NCBI GenBank assembly: GCA_018067265.1
Contig: JAGPUY010000341.1
Coordinates: 1 to 12,802 of the forward strand
Reading direction: 5' to 3'
Length of the DNA stretch: 12,802 bases
DNA from: Oceanihabitans sp.
GTDB lineage: Bacteria; Bacteroidota; Bacteroidia; Flavobacteriales; Flavobacteriaceae
In this document: positions 8,201 through 12,802 of the stretch, one piece after another
Position numbering within the stretch: position 1 is the first letter of the stretch
How the letters are laid out: every line of letters starts with the position of its first letter
Notes under the pieces: generated by a model
The model's input: only the letters and a program-made list of their open reading frames with translations
What the model was told of the DNA's origin: nothing
The model's database searches: none
Position numbers and translations under genes: made by a program

Positions 8201-9507
8201 TTTAGCGTATACTCTTGATTTTCGGTTAATTTTCTTGCATTTTCAAGTTTCGCATAATCTGCTCCTTCTGTAACTCCTGCAACAGTAATACCCGATTGTA
8301 CCGTAGCAATATCTCTAATTAAATCATTAAGTTGGGATCCTGCGCCACCAATATTTGTTGGATCGAATGCATTATTCTCATTATCTGGATACGCATTTGG
8401 TCCTCCACTAACTGCAACTGCAGAACCTACTCTAGCGGTTTCCCCTAAATCTTGTAACCCAACAATATTTCTTACATTTTCTGTATTATTACTTCGGTTC
8501 GTGATCCAAGCTTCTATTCTAGTGATTTGAACTTGGGTATTTATAAATGGATAATTATTTAATGCAGCATCGTAGTTATCTCTAAAATAATGTGCTAAAA
8601 AGAAGTGTCTGTTTTCATCATAGTCTCTAGCATAAAAATCGAACTCTTCTAAGGTACCTCCACCTTGAGCTACTACGGTTTTGGTATCTGATTTTTGTTC
8701 GGAATACACTGCGGTAATGGTAGTTCTACCAAATTGCAATTGTGTTTTTACACCAAATAAACTTTGGGCTCCTGTAATTAAAGAACTATTAAGCGGCATA
8801 CTTACATTACCAACTTCTATCTTTTGAATGATATCATCTTCCGTTGGTGTATACTCTAACTTTACTAAATTTTGAAAATCGAAAGTAGATTCGGTATCGT
8901 AATTAGCAGTTACTTGCAAACGCGTTCCTACTTTTCCTAATAAACTTAAGCTAATACGTTGATCAAAATCAAAGGTAAAATTGCTTCTGTTTCTAGGCGA
9001 AAAGGAAGGATTATCTTGTTTTGTGAATAACACTCCTAAATCCATTTCTACAGAACCTTGCGGCACCACTTCAATAGTATTACTTCCAAAAATAGTTTCA
9101 AAAAGTCCGGAGTTTACATAAAATTCTGGTAATAGATTTTTTTGTTCTTCTTCGCTTCCTTCTTTTTTACCATCAAAAGCATCTATTTTTTGCTTGTAGT
9201 AACTTCTTGAGTTTTCTTTAGCTACTAATTCTTGAAATTCTCTTGGTGTTAAAATTACCGGATAGTTAATATTAAAAGTCCCTACCGTTTCTGTATAAAA
9301 ATATCGATCTGTTGCGGGATCATAGGTGTATTGCGAAACAATACTGGTAGGATTTGGCATTTGTAAATTACCAAGACTGTAACCTGTACTTGTAGAATCT
9401 TGTGGTGTTGGCTCTTGTGACCAAGCTACAAGGGACAATAAAACGGCAACTGTGGTAAAGAATTGCTTTTTAATTGCTTTTACTGATTTATAGTTAGTTG
9501 TATTCAA
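2299..9507 (-). CDS. sprA: SprA, outer-membrane channel of the type IX secretion system (gliding motility)
   Basis: A 2402-residue protein, the usual SprA length. In the Flavobacterium johnsoniae structure SprA is a giant single-chain 36-strand barrel that exports proteins carrying type IX signals, working with PorV and a plug protein. Visible here: an N-terminal signal peptide (about 1-31, hydrophobic core FFTTVAVLLSLVAW); the N-terminal SprA region with FYVNSGLFETIFGSNTIEV and PQGSVEMDLGVLF; the conserved YIDDFEGS (856-863); a region with two cysteines, VVNVC (Cys1335) and CGEIWFNELRLAEMD (Cys1498); then long runs of alternating beta strands to the C-terminus, ending LRYNFGN. An EF-hand-like loop lies at 1165-1176, and a Lys/Arg/Pro-rich segment at about 1909-1945 interrupts the barrel region. 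The start is TTG at 9505-9507: an in-frame stop lies 3 nt upstream and no ATG or GTG precedes the signal peptide core. The gene begins 6 nt after ruvA, so it is probably co-transcribed with it. The frame is intact throughout. Confidence 0.97.
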   Translation of the reverse strand: MNTTNYKSVKAIKKQFFTTVAVLLSLVAWSQEPTPQDSTSTGYSLGNLQMPNPTSIVSQYTYDPATDRYFYTETVGTFNINYPVILTPREFQELVAKENSRSYYKQKIDAFDGKKEGSEEEQKNLLPEFYVNSGLFETIFGSNTIEVVPQGSVEMDLGVLFTKQDNPSFSPRNRSNFTFDFDQRISLSLLGKVGTRLQVTANYDTESTFDFQNLVKLEYTPTEDDIIQKIEVGNVSMPLNSSLITGAQSLFGVKTQLQFGRTTITAVYSEQKSDTKTVVAQGGGTLEEFDFYARDYDENRHFFLAHYFRDNYDAALNNYPFINTQVQITRIEAWITNRSNNTENVRNIVGLQDLGETARVGSAVAVSGGPNAYPDNENNAFDPTNIGGAGSQLNDLIRDIATVQSGITVAGVTEGADYAKLENARKLTENQEYTLNTQLGYISLNQRLNSDEVLAVAFQFTVAGQVYQVGEFANDGIDATGVTTDTDGNVTAVTNNNLVLKLLKSPITSTSQPIWDLMMKNIYDTGAYQLSQEDFKLNIFYNEGSPVNFITPVSGTAFPTFDANTTITTDDSEITETPLIRLFHLDKLNYNNDPQVGGDGFFDFVSGTTVIPENGKIVFTKVEPFGEYLFDVLALGGEDYEMTTSYNGNQAKYVYDVLYKETKTAALEEVEKNKFQITGRYTSSGSGGISIGAFNVPRGSVVVTAGGRVLVEGIDYTVNYQIGTVQILDEALKASNTPIQVSTENNSIFGQTSKRFFGLNVEHKFNENFVIGATYIGLKERPITQKANYNSEPINNQIYGFNVNYSTEVPFLTRLVNKLPNIDTDVPSNFSIRGEVAALRPGSPSGTDFDGEATSYIDDFEGSQSAIDLKSASSWYLSSRPIRVDDTDIFDVQDITNGYGRAMLNWYHVDPVFYSSSRPDGISDDDMSGLYTSRVFINELFPQQDIAQGQTTVLNTLDLAYYPAERGPYNFQTNDIDIPNGTLTEPRDSWAGISRQLTSTDFEQANVEYIEFWLQDPFQENAANPGGKLVFNLGNISEDVVKDGRKLYENGLPKDGDVSVFTQTDWGSVVPLNQSLIYAFDSTGDERTNQDVGYDGYDDEEEKLLSSSLDYQNLTDPSNDNYSYFLNTDGDVFDRYKKYNNVEGNSPDTFSDTNRGSTTQPDVEDINRDNTMNTIDSYFEYELDITPSDLNLNNPYIVDIKDSETRQLPNGQSVVPVWYQFRVPVSDFTNDVGGIADLRSIRFARMYVKDFSEATVFRFGSLDLVRSEWRRYSQTLDEDLGDPDLDVNTDFSIGVISTLENDGDYQSPPGVDAEELYNNNTVIRQNEQALVVNVCDLESHDARAVYKNINVDMRQYKHLKMFMHAEVGEDMSILDDGDLVGFIRMGNDLSQNYYQIEVPLTVSTGTSRSDLWPEFNDLDVDLSVLQQIKAKAISDNFSATEATFYDVVDGILSENSVPEFSQYTIGQQRVAIFGNPNFGDIRSLMVGVKNADDRTSKCGEIWFNELRLAEMDNEGGWATVISADGNIADFANISATGRYSTSGFGSIEQGPQERSLEDVQQYDVVTNINAGQLLPKKWGIQIPFNYGQGEESITPKYDQLYEDIELQTRIDAAETSAEKETIKEQSQTYTKRKNISFIGVRKNRTTEKKPQFYDVENLTLSYSYNKVEHRDFEIERSLDQQVRTGASYAYNFAPFSIEPFKKNDSLFTGNYWKILKDFNFNPMPSSFTVNSDFNRQFNKQKFRDVDLTGDNIGLEELFRRNYTYDFQYTVNFNVTKALSFDYTSSSNKIVRNYYIDDELSGRQDPELTVWDGFFDFGDPNRQYQKLGVNYQLPINKIPTFSFIDATYTYSGEFQWQKGSDLYGDIEYVDTGGGELTGTYDLGNSISNANQHNINASLDMNKLYKYLGISKKRSRKNTSTARPSRATPPGAGEKAKKPVKVKKPSKLANFGIGVVTSVKRIQLNYNESNGTYLPGYTQTPGFAGTLKPTFGYTFGSQNDIRELAARNGWLTQYPEFNQQYTETHAKQFDYAINMEPFNDLKIDIVGNRIYSENLTENYNVNSDLEYIHLTPNTYGNFTISTALIKTAFNKSDENESKTFENFRTNRLVIANRLAEKHYGNAGFNRDADGYPEGFGKSSQAVLLPSFLSAYQGQDAGKTKTSALRDIPIPNWDLKYTGFMKLKWFKKRFKRFSLSHGYRSAYTINQFRTNLDYTAPDTSVDYASQPADALDQSGDFKNEKLYSNINLTEMFSPLFRIDFESKSAVKVLLEMKKDRMLSLSFDNNLMTEIQGKEYIVGLGYRIKDVRMKSKLAGPNKTIISDINLKADVSFRDNKTIIRYLDLENNQITSGQSLWSGKFTADYAFSKNLTGIFYFDYTFSEYAISTAFPQTTIRSGLTLRYNFGN

Positions 9508-9513
9508 ATCTTA

Positions 9514-10095
9514 TTATAAGTTTTTTAAAGCTTGCTTAATAATAACTTCTACGTTTGCGTCTGGCTGTATTGCGATCACTTTATCCACCACACGTTCTGC
9601 CTGCTTTTTATTAAAACCAAGAACTTCTAAAGCTGATAACGCTTCATCTTTACTTGTATTGTTTTGAGATACTGAAACTTCATCAATATCATAAATCTTT
9701 AAAACTTTGTCTTTTAGATCGAGTATAACACGTTGGGCTGTTTTTGCTCCAATTCCTTTAATAGATTGAATTAAAGCAACATCACCAACGGCAATTCCTT
9801 CTCTAACTTGTTTTGGTGTTAACGAAGAAAGCATGGTGCGAGCAATACTTGCACCAATACCACTTACAGAAATTAAAAGCTTAAACATTTCTCTTTCTGC
9901 TAAAGAAGAAAAACCAAATAAAGTATGGGAATCTTCTTTAACCTGAAGATGTGTATACAGTTTCAAGTTTTCTTGATCTGGAATTTGAGAATAGGTATGT
10001 AAAGAAATATTAAGCATATAACCAACACCGTTGCAGTCTATTACTACATCTGTAGGGTTTTTCTCTACTAATTTTCCTTGTATATGTGTTATCAT
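9514..10095 (-). CDS. ruvA: Holliday junction DNA helicase subunit RuvA
   Basis: A 193-residue protein, close to the usual RuvA length of about 200. RuvA tetramers bind four-way junctions and load the RuvB motor for branch migration during recombinational repair. The three family domains are visible. The OB-fold domain is at about 1-62 (MITHIQGKLVEKNPTDVVID at the start, VKEDSHTLFGF at 52-62, with E54 and D55 in the place of the acidic pin). Two helix-hairpin-helix motifs follow, VSGIGASIA (77-85) and IKGIGAKTA (112-120). After a flexible linker (about 140-148) comes the small C-terminal domain that contacts RuvB (about 149-193, EALSALEVLGFNKKQAERVV). The start is ATG at 10093-10095. Two consecutive stop codons end it just before sprA. 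ruvB and ruvC are not in this window. Confidence 0.97.
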   Translation of the reverse strand: MITHIQGKLVEKNPTDVVIDCNGVGYMLNISLHTYSQIPDQENLKLYTHLQVKEDSHTLFGFSSLAEREMFKLLISVSGIGASIARTMLSSLTPKQVREGIAVGDVALIQSIKGIGAKTAQRVILDLKDKVLKIYDIDEVSVSQNNTSKDEALSALEVLGFNKKQAERVVDKVIAIQPDANVEVIIKQALKNL

Positions 10096-10117
10096 GTAAA
10101 AATTCGCATTAAACTCT

Positions 10118-10148
10118 CAAATGTAATAAAATTATTGTGCAATACCAT
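10118..10148 (-). promoter_or_regulatory. Probable promoter of the ruvA-sprA transcript
   Basis: The minus strand has TACATTTG at 10118-10125, a perfect TAnnTTTG -7 box, 22 nt before the ruvA start. The -33 region at the normal spacing (about 10145-10148, ATGG) matches the TTTG consensus poorly. It abuts a perfect dyad at 10147-10169, so an activator or repressor could act here. The box is well supported by pattern and position; the full promoter is an inference. Confidence 0.42.
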
Positions 10149-10169
10149 TGTGATATGTTAAATCACAAT
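10147..10169. promoter_or_regulatory. Perfect dyad upstream of ruvA, possible operator
   Basis: Eight-base arms ATTGTGAT (10147-10154) and ATCACAAT (10162-10169) are exact reverse complements separated by 7 nt. The dyad sits 27 nt beyond the maeB stop and just upstream of the ruvA promoter box. No T run follows on either strand, so it is a poor terminator. Its 23-bp symmetric form would suit a dimeric regulator. The regulator is unknown. Confidence 0.3.
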
Positions 10170-10196
10170 AAAACGTTAATTTAATCGGTAAAATAC

Positions 10197-12503
10197 TTAC
10201 TTTTTGCTCGTCTTTTTACTTTGTTTTAATTCCCATTTCTCTTTTTCTTGTGCATCAATTACAGCAATTGCCGTCATGTTTACAATTTCGTCTACACTTG
10301 CTCCAAGTTGAAGAATATGAACCGGCTTGCGCATTCCCATCATAATTGGACCAATAGAATCTGCTTTATTAAGTACTTTTAATAGTTTGTAAGTAATATT
10401 TGCAGCGTCTAGATTAGGAAAAATTAGCGTATTTACTTTCTTTCCTGCTAATTTTGAAAACGGAAAAACTTCTTTTATCTTTTCGCTATTTAAAGCAAAA
10501 TCCGTTTGCAATTCGCCATCTATAACCATATCGGGATATGCTTTATGCAGTATAGCCACGGCATCTCTTACTTTGGATGCCTTCTCATTAGAGGAAGAAC
10601 CAAAGTTGGAATAGCTAGTCATTGCCATAACGGGATCCATACCAAACATTTTTACAGTTCTTGCAGTCATTTGTGCAATAATGGCTAAATCTTTAGCGGT
10701 TGGGTCAATATTTATGGAAGTATCACTTAAAAATAAAGGCCCTCTTTTTGTCATCATTAAATTGGTAGTTGCTACACGCGTTGTTCCATGCGCCATACCA
10801 ATAAGTTCTAACATAGGTTTTACTACTGAAGGATAGCTTCTAGAATAACCAGAAATAAGTGCATCTGCATCGCCTTCATTCACCATCATTGCGGCAAAAT
10901 AATTACGCTCACGCATTATTTTTTGTGCAGAATACAATGTGATTCCTCTGCGTTTACGTTGTTGCCAATATGCATTTGCATATCTGTTTTTTCGTTCTAA
11001 TTCTTCGTCCGATTTAGGGTCGATGATTAACACATCGGCATCAAACTCTATTTCTTCTTTTAGTCTTTCAATTTCATCTCTTCTTCCTAAAAGAATTGGA
11101 TGTGCAATACCTTCTTCATATACAATTTGCGCAGCTTTTAAAACATCTAATTGGTCTGCTTCTGCAAAAACTACACGCTTCGGATTTGTTTTGGCTCTAT
11201 TTAATAAAAGCCTAACTATTTTATTATCACTACCAAGACGTTCTAATAATTCGTCTTCATATTTTTGCCAATCTTCTATTGGTTCTTTTGCTATACCACT
11301 TTCCATTGCTGCTTTTGCCACAGCTGGAGGCACCGTTGTTATTAAACGAGGATCAAAAGGTTTCGGGATGATATACTCTTTACTAAATGTTAATCTTGTT
11401 TCGCCGTAAGCAATGTTTACTTGTTCTGGAACTGCTTCTTTTGCTAATGCTGCCAAAGCTTTAACCGCTGCCATTTTCATAGCTTCGTTAATTGCAGTAG
11501 CACGAACATCTAAAGCACCTCTAAAAATAAACGGGAAGCCTAATACATTGTTTACTTGATTAGGATGGTCACTTCTACCTGTTGCCATAATAATATCATC
11601 TCTAGTATCTATGGCTAGTTGATAGCTTATTTCTGGATCTGGATTAGCCATTGCAAAAACTATTGGGTTTTTAGCCATGACTTTTAACATGCTTGGTGTT
11701 ACCACATCTGCTCTTGACAAACCAATAAACACATCTGCATCTTGCATTGCTTCGTCTAGTGTATCTATTTTTCTATGGGTTGCAAATTCTGATTTTTCTG
11801 CGGAAAGATCCCCCCTATCCTCACGAATCACACCTTTACTATCTACCATGACAATATTTTCACGTTTTGCACCAAAGGCTTGATATAATCGCGTACATGA
11901 GATTGCTGCTGGTCCTGCTCCACTGACTACTATTTGAGCTTGTTCAATTTTCTTTTCGGAAAGCTCTAAAGCATTTAATAATGCTGCTGCAGAAATGATT
12001 GCTGTACCATGTTGATCATCATGCATTACAGGAATATCCAGTTCCTCTTTTAGTCGTCTTTCAATTTCGAAAGCTTCTGGAGCTTTTATATCTTCCAGGT
12101 TGATTCCTCCGAAAGTTGGTGCTATATTTTTAACTGTAGCTATAAATTCTTCTACGTTTTCGGTATCTACTTCAATATCAAAAACATCTATTCCCGCAAA
12201 TATTTTAAACAGAAGTCCTTTTCCTTCCATTACTGGTTTGGATGCTAATGGACCAATATTACCTAAACCTAAAACGGCTGTCCCGTTAGATATTACGGCA
12301 ACAAGATTTCCTTTTGCGGTATACTTATAAGCATTCTCTTTATCTTTCTCTATTTCTAAGCAAGGCTCTGCTACACCTGGCGAATATGCCAAAGACAAGT
12401 CTCTTTGTGTTGCATATTTTTTTGTAGGTACTACTTCTATCTTTCCTGGAGTTGGCTTTGCGTGATACACTAAAGCTTCTCTTCTTTTGCTATGTTTACT
12501 CAT
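10197..12503 (-). CDS. maeB: NADP-dependent malic enzyme with phosphotransacetylase-like C-terminal domain
   Basis: A 768-residue protein of the long MaeB type, which oxidatively decarboxylates malate to pyruvate and CO2 with reduction of NADP. The N-terminal malic enzyme part (about 1-430) has YSPGVAEPCLEI (catalytic Tyr40), SKPVMEGK (catalytic Lys95), the metal ligands in LEDIKAPE (E137, D138) and HDDQHGTA (D162, D163), and the dinucleotide-binding loop GAGPAA (195-200). The C-terminal part (about 432-750) resembles phosphate acetyltransferase: LLNRAKTNPKRVVFAEAD at its start, SGYSRSYPSVVKPMLE, and SYSNFGSSSNEKASKVRDAV. In the E. coli homologue this domain binds acetyl-CoA for feedback control and does not act as a transacetylase. 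NADP rather than NAD specificity follows from the family and cannot be proved from the motif alone. The protein ends in a lysine-rich tail. The start is ATG at 12501-12503 behind a perfect -7 box, and it appears to be a single-gene unit. Confidence 0.97.
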   Translation of the reverse strand: MSKHSKRREALVYHAKPTPGKIEVVPTKKYATQRDLSLAYSPGVAEPCLEIEKDKENAYKYTAKGNLVAVISNGTAVLGLGNIGPLASKPVMEGKGLLFKIFAGIDVFDIEVDTENVEEFIATVKNIAPTFGGINLEDIKAPEAFEIERRLKEELDIPVMHDDQHGTAIISAAALLNALELSEKKIEQAQIVVSGAGPAAISCTRLYQAFGAKRENIVMVDSKGVIREDRGDLSAEKSEFATHRKIDTLDEAMQDADVFIGLSRADVVTPSMLKVMAKNPIVFAMANPDPEISYQLAIDTRDDIIMATGRSDHPNQVNNVLGFPFIFRGALDVRATAINEAMKMAAVKALAALAKEAVPEQVNIAYGETRLTFSKEYIIPKPFDPRLITTVPPAVAKAAMESGIAKEPIEDWQKYEDELLERLGSDNKIVRLLLNRAKTNPKRVVFAEADQLDVLKAAQIVYEEGIAHPILLGRRDEIERLKEEIEFDADVLIIDPKSDEELERKNRYANAYWQQRKRRGITLYSAQKIMRERNYFAAMMVNEGDADALISGYSRSYPSVVKPMLELIGMAHGTTRVATTNLMMTKRGPLFLSDTSINIDPTAKDLAIIAQMTARTVKMFGMDPVMAMTSYSNFGSSSNEKASKVRDAVAILHKAYPDMVIDGELQTDFALNSEKIKEVFPFSKLAGKKVNTLIFPNLDAANITYKLLKVLNKADSIGPIMMGMRKPVHILQLGASVDEIVNMTAIAVIDAQEKEKWELKQSKKTSKK

Positions 12504-12528
12504 AATTACTATGGTTTTATGGAACTAG

Positions 12529-12559
12529 CAAATATAGACTATTCGTAGAACAGAGCATA
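12529..12559 (-). promoter_or_regulatory. Promoter of maeB (Bacteroidota type)
   Basis: The minus strand has TATATTTG at 12529-12536, a perfect TAnnTTTG -7 box. TATG (12556-12559, consensus TTTG) lies 19 nt upstream of it. Transcription would start near 12523, leaving a leader of about 20 nt. The rest of the 196-nt gap between maeB and the upstream gene holds only the terminator at 12640-12678. Confidence 0.5.
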
Positions 12560-12639
12560 GAAAAAAGCAAACGGAAATAGCTTAATAATTGGCACCATTA
12601 ATTCTCTTTTTTTGAAGCAAACAAAAGCTCTTAAAAACA

Positions 12640-12678
12640 AAAAGCCTTAGTAATCACAAGAGGATTACTAAGGCTTTT
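12640..12678 (-). terminator. Strong rho-independent terminator of the right-edge gene
   Basis: Perfect 16-bp arms (12640-12655 and 12663-12678) flank a 7-nt loop, 21 nt beyond the stop codon of the partial gene at 12700-12801. On the minus strand the stem is followed by TTTTTGTTTTT (the first Ts overlap the stem). This isolates maeB from the gene upstream of it. Confidence 0.85.
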
Positions 12679-12699
12679 ATATACTATTCGTTATTAAAA

Positions 12700-12801
12700 C
12701 TAATCCATTAACACTTTTGCTCCTTCTGGTTTAGAAAAGAAATTCTCTTCTACAGTTGGAGAGAAACCAAGATCGCTAACGGTTATTTTTGTGATGTATT
12801 C
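12700..12801 (-). CDS. Unidentified protein, C-terminal 33 residues only
   Basis: A frame enters from the right edge and ends at TAG (12700-12702). The visible residues begin EYITKITVSDLGFSPTVEEN and end AKVLMD. The alternation of polar and hydrophobic residues suggests a terminal beta strand and then a loop. The strong terminator 21 nt downstream supports a real gene end here. I do not recognise the family. The ending loosely resembles the repeated-strand tails of some Bacteroidota envelope proteins, but that is too weak to name. The start and most of the gene lie outside the window. Confidence 0.6.
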   Translation of the reverse strand, partial: EYITKITVSDLGFSPTVEENFFSKPEGAKVLMD

Positions 12802-12802
12802 T

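Noticed and set aside
10149..10167. CRP-like site TGTGA...TCACA upstream of ruvA
   Set aside because: The half-sites match, but the spacer is 9 nt rather than the 6 nt of the classical site, so it is kept only as an unassigned dyad.
10939..11409. Plus-strand open frame of 156 codons
   Set aside because: It lies wholly antisense to maeB, which has clear domain motifs. The predicted product is Ser-rich and resembles a reverse-strand shadow.

Overview
The window is an AT-rich stretch of a Bacteroidota chromosome, most likely Flavobacteriaceae. The evidence is a full-length SprA (outer-membrane channel of the type IX secretion and gliding system), two TonB proteins sharing a 'VPVFPGCE' block, several Bacteroidota-type -7 boxes (TAnnTTTG), and the lack of clear Shine-Dalgarno sequences. 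Every gene lies on the minus strand, so transcription runs from high to low coordinates. No mobile element, CRISPR array, tRNA, rRNA or phage gene is visible, and no gene-free stretch reaches 300 bases.

Layout in the direction of transcription: (1) the last 33 codons of an unidentified gene (12700-12801), closed by a strong hairpin terminator (12640-12678); (2) maeB, the malic enzyme with a C-terminal phosphotransacetylase-like domain (10197-12503), behind its own promoter; (3) ruvA (9514-10095) and sprA (2299-9507), only 6 nt apart, with a promoter-like box and a perfect dyad before ruvA; (4) gcvH (1859-2239), a vanZ-like membrane protein gene overlapping it by 8 nt (1492-1866), and a tonB gene (702-1430) that ends in a hairpin terminator (644-674); (5) a second tonB paralogue (from 584 down), cut by the window edge before its C-terminal domain.

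The genes mix housekeeping and envelope functions. MaeB makes pyruvate and NADPH from malate. RuvA is the Holliday-junction binding subunit of RuvAB. GcvH is the lipoylated carrier of the glycine cleavage system. SprA and the two TonB proteins act at the cell envelope: SprA as the type IX translocon channel, and the TonB proteins as probable inner-membrane energy transducers for outer-membrane receptors. That the ruvA-sprA pair shares a transcript is inferred from the 6-nt gap.

I do not see a previously undescribed system here; this looks like conserved core genome. The points most worth a second look are the TTG start of sprA directly after ruvA, a lysine/arginine/proline-rich segment inside the SprA barrel region, an EF-hand-like loop and a lone cysteine pair in SprA, the tandem diverged TonB paralogues with two equally spaced cysteines, and the dyad upstream of ruvA.
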